Shown: in pieces, positions 1-8,036 of the stretch
How positions within the stretch are numbered: the first letter of the stretch is position 1
Layout: every line of letters starts with the position of its first letter
Origin: Myxosarcina sp. GA_180221_E-2-1-MAG-40_15
GTDB taxonomy: Bacteria > Cyanobacteriota > Cyanobacteriia > Cyanobacteriales > Xenococcaceae
Direction of reading: 5' to 3'
DNA: 64,000 nt
Assembly: GCA_020692205.1 (NCBI GenBank)
Contig: JAIMKV010000016.1
Coordinates: 1-64,000, forward strand
Position numbers and translations under genes: made by a program
Notes under the pieces: generated by a model
What the model was told of the DNA's origin: nothing
The model's database searches: none
What the model saw: only the letters and a program-made list of their open reading frames with translations

Positions 1-35
1 ATTGACCCGCTCAATCACCCTTGGTATTGTTACTT

Positions 36-57
36 TTGAGCGAATATTGAGCGAACA
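36..57. repeat. tandem 11-bp direct repeat
   Basis: Two adjacent copies of TTGAGCGAAYA, at 36-46 and 47-57, differ at one base. They lie just outside an inverted fragment of the neighbouring tRNA-Arg. Short tandem repeats beside tRNA genes can be recombinase-binding arms, but no integrase is visible in this window, so the role is unknown. Confidence 0.55.
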
Positions 58-64
58 TTTGAGT

Positions 65-91
65 TACGAACCAAAAGGTTAGAGTTCAAAT
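65..91 (+). repeat. inverted partial copy of the tRNA-Arg 3' half
   Basis: The 27 bases match the anticodon-loop to T-loop part of the adjacent tRNA-Arg, with one C-to-T change, one G-to-A change and one missing G. They lie on the opposite strand to the tRNA gene. No cloverleaf can form from this piece alone. It could be a scar of an integrated element, a recombination remnant, or a tRNA-derived fragment copied beside its source. Confidence 0.6.
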
Positions 92-118
92 GTAGGCATG
101 GCGACCGATAGGGAGGCA

Positions 119-192
119 TGAGCGAGAAGGGATTTGAACCCCTGACCTTTTGGTTCGTAGCCAAATGCTCTAATCCACTGAGCTACTCGCCC
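119..192 (-). tRNA. tRNA-Arg (anticodon ACG)
   Basis: Read on the minus strand this folds into a full cloverleaf. The acceptor GGGCGAG pairs with CTCGCTC, the D-arm is GCTC/GAGC, the anticodon stem TTTGG/CCAAA encloses the loop CTACGAA, and a TTCAAAT T-loop is present. The anticodon ACG, normally edited to ICG, reads CGU, CGC and CGA arginine codons. The 3' CCA is not encoded, as is common in cyanobacteria. The mature length is 74 nt. Confidence 0.95.
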
Positions 193-262
193 TGAGCTGG
201 CTGCTAAGTAATTTACTTACTCAACCCAACAGTGTTCAATAGTAGCAGAACTTAGTATAGCA

Positions 263-769
263 ATGCAAGAAAAAAATCAGTTTAACTCTTTATCACATCT
301 CAATGATCGCGGTGAAGCTCAAATGGTCGATGTTTCGGACAAATTAATGACTCGTCGCCAAGCAATAGCAATCGGTAAAATTAAAATGTCTTTAGAAACT
401 TTAGCCACTATTGAAGCGGGAAACGCACCCAAAGGAGATGTATTGGGTACGGCAAAAATTGCTGGAATTATGGCAGCAAAACAGACGGCAAATCTGATAC
501 CTTTGTGTCACCCTTTACCAATTCATCAAGTTGAAGTGGAGATTACGTCCGAACCTAGTTTACCTGGATATAAAATTCAGGCGACTGTTGTTACCAAGGC
601 TGAAACAGGAGTAGAGATGGAAGCTTTAACTGCCGTCTCGGTAACCGCCTTGACTCTTTACGATATGGCGAAGGCACTAGAAAAATCGATGCAGATTGAA
701 TCAATTTATCTTTTGAGTAAGACTGGAGGAAAATCAGGAGATTATTTAGCTGGAGGAATGAGCAGTTAA
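263..769 (+). CDS. moaC: cyclic pyranopterin monophosphate synthase MoaC
   Basis: MoaC converts the cyclic GTP derivative made by MoaA into cyclic pyranopterin monophosphate, an early cytosolic step of molybdenum cofactor synthesis. The 168 residues match the usual family length of about 160. Family motifs are clear: the LCHPLP segment at about residues 81-86, the YDMAKA segment with the conserved Asp, and KTGGKSGDY near the C-terminus. The ATG at 263 leads directly into the conserved N-terminus. No other moa or moe gene is near, so it appears to be a single-gene unit. It would supply cofactor for enzymes such as nitrate reductase. Confidence 0.95.
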   Translation: MQEKNQFNSLSHLNDRGEAQMVDVSDKLMTRRQAIAIGKIKMSLETLATIEAGNAPKGDVLGTAKIAGIMAAKQTANLIPLCHPLPIHQVEVEITSEPSLPGYKIQATVVTKAETGVEMEALTAVSVTALTLYDMAKALEKSMQIESIYLLSKTGGKSGDYLAGGMSS

Positions 770-825
770 ACAGATACAATAAAAATAATCTTCTGTAATG
801 TATATTTGATCTTCATTAATTATCT

Positions 826-1077
826 ATGCCTCCTCGTTGGCTCCGTGAACCAGACCGTAAAACAGACCCAGAGTTTCGCCGTTTAGATGACTTGATGAAT
901 TTTGCGATTCATGTCGGTGTTTACGCTGCAACTAATTCTGGCTTATGGTTTGCCCATAATTTAAAATCGGCCCAATGGCCCTGGTTACTTTGGGTAAACG
1001 GTATTTGGTTTGGCATTTTAGCTTTACACTTTATCTATATTAAAGCGATCGCAGACTACACATCAATTAAAACCTAA
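826..1077 (+). CDS. 2TM domain-containing small membrane protein
   Basis: An 83-residue protein with two predicted membrane segments, at about residues 27-46 and 53-73. A charged N-terminus rich in Arg, Pro and Asp precedes them. The pattern resembles the bacterial 2TM domain family (PF13239), whose function is unknown. Its stop codon overlaps the ATG of the next gene by one base (TAATG), so the two are probably translated together. Both look like conserved small cyanobacterial proteins. Its role in the inner or thylakoid membrane cannot be told from the sequence. Confidence 0.75.
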   Translation: MPPRWLREPDRKTDPEFRRLDDLMNFAIHVGVYAATNSGLWFAHNLKSAQWPWLLWVNGIWFGILALHFIYIKAIADYTSIKT

Positions 1078-1376
1078 TGGCTACTACACAAGACATTGAA
1101 GCTTTAGCAGCTCAAATCGGCGAAAACATCTATATGGATGTTGCCAAATGGCATCTATATTTAAATGATGCTCATCTGCATACTGTTGTGGCAGAAAAAG
1201 TCTATCCAATCCTGGAAGATAATTCTTTAAGCGAGGACGCAGTTACCGCTATTTTACAGGATATTCCAGTAAAGTTAGGTGGTGGCAAGACTGAAGTGGC
1301 TTTAAATGAATTATTACCGATGCAGTGCAAAATGACTCTTCTGGATTTATTGGAAGAATATCAAAAAGATTTGTAA
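1077..1376 (+). CDS. DUF3181 family protein
   Basis: A 99-residue soluble acidic protein that resembles the cyanobacterial DUF3181 family, with the typical core IGENIYMDVAKWHLYL followed by NDAHLHT. It has no signal peptide, membrane segment or catalytic motif. It starts inside the stop codon of the upstream 2TM gene, which suggests translational coupling and perhaps a shared role. The function is unknown. The family assignment is from memory of its conserved core and is likely but not certain. Confidence 0.75.
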   Translation: MATTQDIEALAAQIGENIYMDVAKWHLYLNDAHLHTVVAEKVYPILEDNSLSEDAVTAILQDIPVKLGGGKTEVALNELLPMQCKMTLLDLLEEYQKDL

Positions 1377-1504
1377 AAGGTTAATAATTGCTTTGAATTT
1401 TATTTTTGGAGGTTGGGTTAGCCTTAACTTAACCCAACTAAAACTACCATATGATTCAAAGTTTACGCGCTTAACGATCAAAAAGCGATCGCCATTGTAT
1501 TTAT

Positions 1505-2368
1505 TTAATTTAAGTATTCATTTAAAAACTCAGTAGTTTTCTGCCAAGCTGCTTCGGCTGCTTCTGGTACATAGTTTTGACCAGATGGATTGGCAAAGGC
1601 GTGTCCTGCATTTTCGTAAACAATAATTTCTGCTTCTTTACCTAGCTCTTCTAAAGTAGTCTGCAACTCTTCTACTGTCTCTAAAGGAATAGAACTGTCC
1701 TCTGCGCCAAATATGCCTAAAATTGGCATTTGTAGAGTGCTTAGTTCTTCAGCGGTGGCTTTTCCTACTTCCCCTCCATAGTAGATTACGGCTGCATCTA
1801 AGTCTTGAGGAAATAATAGTGCTGTCTCTAATGACCAACTACCGCCAAAACACCAACCAATAGTGGCGACTTGAGGAGCTTTTTTGGTTTCTACTAAATA
1901 GTTGTAAGCTTTGGTAATATTTGCTTCTGCACTAAAAGGATTATCTGCCACTTGCTTAACTAATTGACTAGCTTGTTCAGGAGTATCAGCTACCTGTCCG
2001 TTATATAAATCTACCGCTAGTACCTGATAACCTTCTCCTGCCAATCTACGTGCCATTGCTTCGATGTTTTCGTTTAACCCCCACCATTCATGGATAGCCA
2101 GAATGCCAGGGAGTGGCTCTGTAGCATTTTCAGGATAGGCATAGTAACCATTAATCGCCTGTCCGTCTATAGTGACGTATGCCACTGATTCTGTAGCTAC
2201 AGGAACTTGAGGCTCTACCTGAGCGATCGCCGTTGGGTTAGGATAGTCATGACGATGTGCTGCCAATACCGTTCCTTCGGGTTTAGCCCAAGTCATTCCC
2301 ACACTTAATAGCAGCGTAACAATAAATGTAATTGTCAAAATTAGCTTACGTTGACCAATTCGATTCAT
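1505..2368 (-). CDS. dienelactone hydrolase family protein, probably exported
   Basis: An alpha/beta hydrolase of the dienelactone hydrolase family, 287 residues. Residues 1-28 look like a signal peptide (charged start, hydrophobic core, TWA). The catalytic triad is visible: Cys173 in GWCFGG, Asp224 in GAEDSS and His256 in GHAFAN. The HEWWG segment at 93-97 holds the usual Glu. The family hydrolyses lactones or esters, and the substrate here is unknown. It is the last gene of a minus-strand cluster behind an NTF2-like protein and a quinone-oxidoreductase-type enzyme. A LysR gene is divergent to the cluster, hinting at inducible handling of a small organic compound. Confidence 0.88.
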   Translation of the reverse strand: MNRIGQRKLILTITFIVTLLLSVGMTWAKPEGTVLAAHRHDYPNPTAIAQVEPQVPVATESVAYVTIDGQAINGYYAYPENATEPLPGILAIHEWWGLNENIEAMARRLAGEGYQVLAVDLYNGQVADTPEQASQLVKQVADNPFSAEANITKAYNYLVETKKAPQVATIGWCFGGSWSLETALLFPQDLDAAVIYYGGEVGKATAEELSTLQMPILGIFGAEDSSIPLETVEELQTTLEELGKEAEIIVYENAGHAFANPSGQNYVPEAAEAAWQKTTEFLNEYLN

Positions 2369-2412
2369 ATTCTTTTCTCCAGATAAACATAATCCTTTCC
2401 CTTATTAAATAA

Positions 2413-2973
2413 CTATTGTGGAGTTCGTGCAGCATCATCACGCATACTGCTGTCTGGTAGAAAAGCAGAGTTGATCGACATCTGCTGATAAATACGATGT
2501 TGTAAATACCATCTATCGTTTTGTTTAATCCAGCGATCGCATACAACACCATGACCAATAATACGAGGCAGTAATGAATCTAATTCTTCGTTGGGAGACT
2601 CGTTACGAGATTCGGCAGGAAAAAGTTGAAGTACCAGAATATAACTAACTGATTCTGCTACATCTTGACCGATTCCAGCAGTTATTGAGTTTAAGCAATG
2701 GTGTCGGATACCATCGAATCCAGCAGGAGTATTTTTGAACCACTTAATAAAACTGCTAGCACTTTTATGTTTGCCAAATAAAGGATGTTCGTTAATATAA
2801 TCTTCGGTTAATATTTTTTTCAAAGCAGCGTCATCTCGGCTATCTTCACATAAATAAACGCGGTGCAGTAATTCAGTGATTTGAACGCGATCGCTAGTCG
2901 ATAATTGTGTAGACAATGCTGAGTCTGGATCGCAGAAACCTTTTGGTAATTTTGTAACGTTATGAAATGGCAT
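2413..2973 (-). CDS. NTF2/SnoaL-like domain protein
   Basis: A 186-residue protein with the alpha+beta layout of SnoaL-like (NTF2-like) proteins. The region from about residue 28 (DRVQITELLHRVYLCEDSRD) to about 165 fits the SnoaL_4 type, found in ring-hydroxylating dioxygenase small subunits, cyclases and dehydratases. No signal peptide is seen. It lies 44 bp upstream of the dienelactone hydrolase gene and 69 bp downstream of the oxidoreductase, all on the minus strand, so co-transcription is likely. The exact reaction cannot be named. Confidence 0.75.
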   Translation of the reverse strand: MPFHNVTKLPKGFCDPDSALSTQLSTSDRVQITELLHRVYLCEDSRDDAALKKILTEDYINEHPLFGKHKSASSFIKWFKNTPAGFDGIRHHCLNSITAGIGQDVAESVSYILVLQLFPAESRNESPNEELDSLLPRIIGHGVVCDRWIKQNDRWYLQHRIYQQMSINSAFLPDSSMRDDAARTPQ

Positions 2974-3042
2974 ATTTACCTCCTAATTTTAGTTCGCCTC
3001 TTAAATACTAAGTTACTTACTGTTTCCCATAGTTCTACAACA

Positions 3043-4056
3043 CTAGGTAGTAACAACAATCTTTCCAACCTGTTGATTAGATTCCATAAAGCGATGGGCA
3101 TCGGCAATCTGTTCCAAAGGAAATTGTTTGGCAATTACTGTTTTTAAACTACCATCTCTTAATTTCTCTACAATAGAAGTTTTGGCTCGTTCAACAGCCT
3201 CTGGCTGAACTTTTAAATTGACAATGGGTAATCCAGTAAAGTCAAAAACTTTATAAGGATAAATTTGTGCGCCTTTAATTAATAAAGGAAATATTGGAAA
3301 CGTCACAGGTGTAGTATCTAGAACACCATAAATAACGATAACTCCTGTCGGTACAATCATCTCTGCATAGGTTTCTATAGTTCTACCTGCAATGGGATCA
3401 TAAATTACTTCAACTCCTGCTCCCTTTGTGATATCTAAAACCGTTTTCACTAAATCTTCTTTCTGAGTGACAATCACATGATCGGCACCGAGATCTTTTA
3501 GCTGCTGTTTTTTAGCTGAAGTGCGAGTAGTAGCAATTACGGTAGCTCCTACTGATTTAGCGAGATTTATAGCAGCAACACCTGTACTGCTACTGGCTGC
3601 GGTAATCAAAATGCGATCGCCTTGCTTAAGTTTTCCGTGTTCAAATAGGGCGAAATAGCCTGTCATGTACTGCACTCCTATAGTAGCAGCTTCTTCTGGA
3701 GCAAGATGAGTGGGATATTTTATGACGGCATGAGCAGGAACTATTGCCCAATCACCGTATACTCCATACTGTCCCTGATTAAATGCTGGGTAAGTTGCAA
3801 CACGATCTCCCACTGCGACATTTGTTACCCCTTCTCCCACTGCATCGATAACTCCCGCTGCATCATAACCAATCCGAGATGGTAGTGAAGGTGGATGAAT
3901 ATATTGGTCTTCGCGAAAATAAACTTCGGCTCGATTCAAAGCAAAAGCCTCCACTTTAATGCGTACTTCAGCAGAACCAGGTTCTTTTGGAGGAACGTCT
4001 TCAAGTCTCAGAACATCAGCATTTCCAGATTGATGAAAACGAACGATCTTAGCCAT
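3043..4056 (-). CDS. zinc-type alcohol dehydrogenase / quinone oxidoreductase family protein
   Basis: A medium-chain dehydrogenase/reductase of 337 residues. The N-terminal GroES-like fold holds the GYDAAGVI segment. The Rossmann domain carries the nucleotide-binding turn ITAASSSTGVAAI at about residue 150. The catalytic zinc Cys ligands of true alcohol dehydrogenases are not evident, which favours an NADPH-dependent quinone oxidoreductase type. A strong GGAG ribosome site precedes the ATG. It is the first gene of the cluster and is divergent from a LysR gene, so that regulator probably controls it. The substrate is unknown. Confidence 0.85.
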   Translation of the reverse strand: MAKIVRFHQSGNADVLRLEDVPPKEPGSAEVRIKVEAFALNRAEVYFREDQYIHPPSLPSRIGYDAAGVIDAVGEGVTNVAVGDRVATYPAFNQGQYGVYGDWAIVPAHAVIKYPTHLAPEEAATIGVQYMTGYFALFEHGKLKQGDRILITAASSSTGVAAINLAKSVGATVIATTRTSAKKQQLKDLGADHVIVTQKEDLVKTVLDITKGAGVEVIYDPIAGRTIETYAEMIVPTGVIVIYGVLDTTPVTFPIFPLLIKGAQIYPYKVFDFTGLPIVNLKVQPEAVERAKTSIVEKLRDGSLKTVIAKQFPLEQIADAHRFMESNQQVGKIVVTT

Positions 4057-4177
4057 AATTTGACTCCTTTCTCGTTGATTAATTGTTTTTGTTTCTAAAT
4101 ACAGAATAATCTCCAGATAAATTAAGATAAATAGGCTAAAAGTTATTTTATTATTTACTTTTTTTCACTAATACTGG

Positions 4178-5071
4178 ATGAAAAGCCTAAGCAATATCAA
4201 AACATTCATGCGCGTCGCTCAAACCAAAAGCTTTGTTGAAGCTGCCAATGCTCTCGGTCTTTCTCCTCCAGCCACTAGTAAAGCAGTAGCCAAGCTAGAG
4301 GAGGAGTTAAAAGTAAAACTGCTACATCGAACTACACGCAGTGTTAGTTTAACTCCTGAAGGAGAAAGATTTTATGAAGTTGCCCAAAGACTTTTAGAGG
4401 AAATGGACGATCTTACTCAAGAGTTAAAAGATAGCTTGAGTGAACCTCGTGGACGGCTGAAAATTAGTATGTCTGCTGCTTATGGTCGAATGTGGGGTAC
4501 AAAAATTATTGCTCAATTTCTTCAGGTGTATCCCCAAATATCTGTAGAGCTTTCCCTTGATGATAGAGATGTTGACTTAGCTGCTGAGGGTTTTGATGTG
4601 GTGATTCGGGTAGGGACTTTAGCCGATAGCGCTAATTTGATTGCTAGAAGATTATTTCTTGATCCTCTAATTACCTGTGCTACTTCTGAATATTTAGATC
4701 GCTATGGAAGACCTCAACATCCAGATGAGTTAGAGCGATACAACTGCTTAAACTTCCGAAATCGCAAAACAGGTCGTCCTATGCCTTGGATCTTTAATAT
4801 TGATGAGCAAGTTGAGCGCAGAAATTTTACGGGTACACTAACTATTGATGATGGTGAAGCAGTAGGTCAAACTGCGATGTTAGGAATAGGGATTAGTCAG
4901 ATGCCAGGTTTTATGGCGATTGATGCTCTAAAAGAAGGTATTTTAGAAGAAGTTTTAGTAGATTACAGACCGCCATGCGTTCCTTTTACCGCGCTTTACT
5001 TAGATCGGCGGTTGGTTTCACCACGTATTCAAGCTTTTATTGATTTTATGGTTGAACAAGGTAATTTTTGA
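4178..5071 (+). CDS. LysR family transcriptional regulator
   Basis: A 297-residue LysR-type regulator. Residues 1-60 form the winged helix-turn-helix (FVEAANALGLSPPATSKAVAKLE, interrupted here only for reading), followed by a linker helix. The substrate-binding effector domain runs from about residue 90 to 290. It is transcribed away from the oxidoreductase gene with a 121-bp AT-rich gap. That is the classic arrangement for a LysR protein controlling both itself and the divergent cluster. The inducer is not predictable. It most resembles the CrgA/DsdC-like subgroup with a short effector domain. Confidence 0.92.
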   Translation: MKSLSNIKTFMRVAQTKSFVEAANALGLSPPATSKAVAKLEEELKVKLLHRTTRSVSLTPEGERFYEVAQRLLEEMDDLTQELKDSLSEPRGRLKISMSAAYGRMWGTKIIAQFLQVYPQISVELSLDDRDVDLAAEGFDVVIRVGTLADSANLIARRLFLDPLITCATSEYLDRYGRPQHPDELERYNCLNFRNRKTGRPMPWIFNIDEQVERRNFTGTLTIDDGEAVGQTAMLGIGISQMPGFMAIDALKEGILEEVLVDYRPPCVPFTALYLDRRLVSPRIQAFIDFMVEQGNF

Positions 5072-5578
5072 AATACAGTGAGCTAAATAACTGACGATTT
5101 GCGGAGCATAGCCGTCCTAAAGGACATTGTACCCTTGTGGTATACCGCTGCGCGACGCGGAGCTAGTCCTTTAGGGCATATAGGCATCGCTCTCTCTAAA
5201 TTCAAACTGGTAAAAAGGCAATGTTACTTTTTACCGCCAATGATGTCAATTACCCATACAGCGATCGCCCCTTCGGGAACTTCCCTAATACTTGACACTG
5301 CCAACCCTCTAGTCTTGGTTTAGCTGTCATTGGTTCACAGCTTCCCGATTTAGACACTACAACTTCAACTGTCGGCTTGCACTTTCGTTGAGTGTAAAAT
5401 CTGCTTTCCTGTCAGTAGTTGGATTGAAGATAGGTTTTCCCATCGCTTAGTCACTCATTGTCTACTAGCTATAGTGGAGATCGCTAAAAACATTTTTCTC
5501 TATAGTAGGCAAACAATTGACTATATGGATTTTTAGTTTGGCTCTGGCTGGGTTGGAATGCTATCAGCTAGAGTTTTG
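5072..5578. other. gene-free region with palindromic repeats, possible mobile-element scar
   Basis: No convincing gene lies in these 507 bases. The first third holds palindromic repeat units, given separately. The middle third holds GGGAAGTTCCC-type inverted motifs and short broken open frames on the minus strand, which could be the decayed end of a transposon. Near 5470-5510 a CTATAG pair flanks an AT-rich loop. The region sits exactly where a devA gene would be expected downstream of devC. Confidence 0.4.
5102..5180. repeat. compound palindromic interspersed repeat
   Basis: GTCCTAAAGGAC (near 5112) is itself a near-palindrome and pairs with the later AGTCCTTTAGGGC (near 5164). Between them lies a GC-rich hairpin, GCTGCGCGACGCGGAGC. 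The GC-rich stems contrast with the AT-rich surroundings. The layout resembles interspersed palindromic repeats common in filamentous and colonial cyanobacteria. It lies downstream of both convergent flanking genes. Confidence 0.6.
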
Positions 5579-6808
5579 CTAATAAAAAATATCAGCAGGA
5601 TCGGCGGTGCGGAGTTTTCTGATGGCGATCGCGCCAGAGATGGTACACATTAATATATTGAGCATCAAAACTTGTAGGGCAATACCTAAATCCATACTGA
5701 CGGGAAACTCAATAAATTTTGCCATCAAATAATAAATTCCGTAAGAAGCTAAATAACCAGGAATAAAACCCATAATTGCCAGAATCAAAGATTCTTGCAG
5801 CACTACTAAAGATAAATCACGGTCTTTATACCCCATTGCTTTAAGAGTGGCATATTCAGGTAAGTGTTCACTTACGTCGGTATAAATTACTTGGTAGACA
5901 ATGACAATGCCGATAATAAATCCAATCGCTGCACCAAAATTTAAGATTTTACCTTCGGGCCACGTAGCGACAAAGTTTCGTTCTCCCTGAACTAATTCAT
6001 CTGGGGTTAAAACCTTGATATCTTTACTAAGATTATTTTGAATCTGGTTGATTACCGATTGTGGGTTTGCTCCAGGTTCTAAAGATAAAACACCTACAGT
6101 AATGTCTGCCAAGTTATCTATCCCTTCCATTTGCCCATAATTCCAGTCGCTCATCACCGCCACCCCCTTGTAGTCAAAAGTACTGCTCAGGCTAAATAAA
6201 CCCAGTACTGTGACGCGATGATTGTCTAAAATACTGGTAACAAAACCTTGACTCTTAACTAGTTGTGGGATGTTTCCTAGCTCAGATTTGGCTAGGCGAT
6301 CGTACAAAATTCCGCCTGGAACGGATAATAAATTTAATTGCTGGTTGATTTCGGGTAGCTTGAATACTGGTTTGGTGGGATTAAAGGCAAAAATTTGGAT
6401 GCGAGAAGATTGTGGTACAGCAGCATCATCTTCATCTTCTTGGGGAGATTCCAGCAGCTGAGGATTTACCCAGCTTCCACTATTGACATAAAGAGGTCGA
6501 GCATCAGCAACTCCCTCAATTGCATCTGCTTGATAAAGATAGATACTAGGCAAAGAACTATGTTCAAGACTTTTTGCATAAGAGGACAACAAATAAAGGT
6601 CGCCATTGAGACTTTCGGGCAAAATAGTCACCCCATCAAATAGCATCGCCCTTAAACCTAGTTGAGTAAAAATCAGGATGATCGAAAATGCTACTCCCAA
6701 GATTGCTACTAGCAGACGAATTTTTTGATGAGATAACTGTAGCCATGCTACGGGAGTTCGACGTAAATAAGAATTTATTTTCTTACAGAATAGGTAAATT
6801 GGTTTCAC
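5579..6808 (-). CDS. devC: DevC-like ABC exporter permease (FtsX-like)
   Basis: A 409-residue permease of the DevC family. One membrane segment lies at about residues 30-50, followed by a large periplasmic domain, then three segments at about 283-305, 335-360 and 370-392 (FtsX-like permease domain), ending ADPADIFY. In Anabaena DevBCA forms a type I/efflux-like exporter of envelope glycolipids, and paralogues occur in non-heterocystous species. It uses a GTG start and follows devB by 23 bp, so the two are co-transcribed. The partner ATPase DevA is not next to it, which is unusual for a devBCA operon. It may pair with an ATPase encoded elsewhere. Confidence 0.9.
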   Translation of the reverse strand: MKPIYLFCKKINSYLRRTPVAWLQLSHQKIRLLVAILGVAFSIILIFTQLGLRAMLFDGVTILPESLNGDLYLLSSYAKSLEHSSLPSIYLYQADAIEGVADARPLYVNSGSWVNPQLLESPQEDEDDAAVPQSSRIQIFAFNPTKPVFKLPEINQQLNLLSVPGGILYDRLAKSELGNIPQLVKSQGFVTSILDNHRVTVLGLFSLSSTFDYKGVAVMSDWNYGQMEGIDNLADITVGVLSLEPGANPQSVINQIQNNLSKDIKVLTPDELVQGERNFVATWPEGKILNFGAAIGFIIGIVIVYQVIYTDVSEHLPEYATLKAMGYKDRDLSLVVLQESLILAIMGFIPGYLASYGIYYLMAKFIEFPVSMDLGIALQVLMLNILMCTISGAIAIRKLRTADPADIFY

Positions 6809-6831
6809 TAGTTTTCAGTCATCGTTAGTTG

Positions 6832-8025
6832 TTAGTTGTTTTTACCGATTTCTACTCTGACCTGCATATTAGTCAGTCCTGCAACTTTTTGGCTATCTTT
6901 TGGATCGATGCGAATTTTCACTTCGACAATTCGAGAGTTTTCATCTTGAGTTGGATCTTCAGCTGATTCTAATAATTCTTTTGCGCCCACCTGTAGGCCT
7001 AAATGCTTTACTGTGCCTTTGAGCTTACCTGCAAACCCGCCATACTCGCTGCTAATGGTGGCTGGTTGTCCAATTTTTACTTTACCGATGTCGGTTTCAT
7101 AAACTTCAGCGATCGCATACATTTCATCGGTGCGACCTAATTCGACAATTCCCTCTTCGGTGTTTACCTGTTCGCCAACACGGGTATTGATTCGCAAAAT
7201 TTGACCTGCGATCGGCACTTTAACCTTAGTATCTTCTAAATCTGCCTTGACCTGTTCTACAGCGATAATGGCACGTTCTAGCTCAACCACAGCTACTTTT
7301 ACGTCTACTGGTCTGATTTCTGATAATCTAGCTAAGTTTTCTTGTTCCTGGTTTATTTCTTGCTGTAGAGTTTGACGGGTATTATTTTGCTGAGCTTTTC
7401 GCTCATTCAAAGCAGCCTGAGCCATATCTAAAGCTTCTTTGGCCTGATCAGATGCTTGTTGGGTAACTGCGCCTTGTTGCTGTAAAGTTTGATTGCGATT
7501 GTAGGTTAACTCTGCTTGTCTTAATTGGGCTTCGGCCGAGGCGATCGCCGCCTGTCTTTCAACGGTTTCGTTACGCAACTGTGATTGCAAACGAGAAATA
7601 TTCGCTTTCTGTGCTGCTAAATCTGCCTTTTTGGTATCTCCAGCGCGGACTTGTTCTAATCTTGCCTCAGCTAACTCTACTTGCTTTGTTGCTTCTTCTA
7701 AATCTCTTTGACGATTTTCTAACCCCTGAAGAATCGCAATTACCTGATTTTTCTCGACGCGATCGCCTTCTGCAACTAAGATCTGGTTAACTCGACTATC
7801 CTCGGCGTTTGCTACTGAAAGTTTAATTACCTCTCCTTTAGGTATCAGCTTGCCCAAAGCCACTACTTGCTTGGGTCGATTTATCTGGGTTGAGGTTGCT
7901 GTAATATTGTCTTGAGATTTAGCTTGAGAATCAGCACCACAGGCAGTAGTCAACATTAAAAGACTAAAAATAATCCCGTACTTGCTAGCAAAACTGAGGC
8001 AATGATTTAAACAAGAAAGAGACAT
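6832..8025 (-). CDS. devB: DevB-like membrane fusion protein (HlyD family)
   Basis: A 397-residue periplasmic adaptor of the HlyD/DevB family. The N-terminus has a hydrophobic segment ending LTTACG, a possible lipobox that would make it a lipoprotein rather than a single-span protein. A biotinyl-lipoyl-like part precedes a long coiled coil at about residues 105-235, rich in Gln, Ala and Glu. The second half of the barrel follows (VPIAGQILRINTRVGEQV). It would link the DevC permease to a TolC-like outer membrane channel. It sits between an acetyltransferase gene and devC in one operon. Confidence 0.9.
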   Translation of the reverse strand: MSLSCLNHCLSFASKYGIIFSLLMLTTACGADSQAKSQDNITATSTQINRPKQVVALGKLIPKGEVIKLSVANAEDSRVNQILVAEGDRVEKNQVIAILQGLENRQRDLEEATKQVELAEARLEQVRAGDTKKADLAAQKANISRLQSQLRNETVERQAAIASAEAQLRQAELTYNRNQTLQQQGAVTQQASDQAKEALDMAQAALNERKAQQNNTRQTLQQEINQEQENLARLSEIRPVDVKVAVVELERAIIAVEQVKADLEDTKVKVPIAGQILRINTRVGEQVNTEEGIVELGRTDEMYAIAEVYETDIGKVKIGQPATISSEYGGFAGKLKGTVKHLGLQVGAKELLESAEDPTQDENSRIVEVKIRIDPKDSQKVAGLTNMQVRVEIGKNN

Positions 8026-8036
8026 AAGAAAGCTAA

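Noticed and set aside
591-779. Minus-strand open frame inside moaC
   Set aside because: It is antisense to a clear moaC and has no conserved features.
5099-5323. 74-codon open frame
   Set aside because: It runs through the compound palindromes, has no ribosome site and no sensible protein pattern; I treat it as repeat DNA.
5324-5460. Possible decayed IS200/IS605 end
   Set aside because: There are only weak palindromes and no transposase codons I can defend, so I did not call a mobile element.
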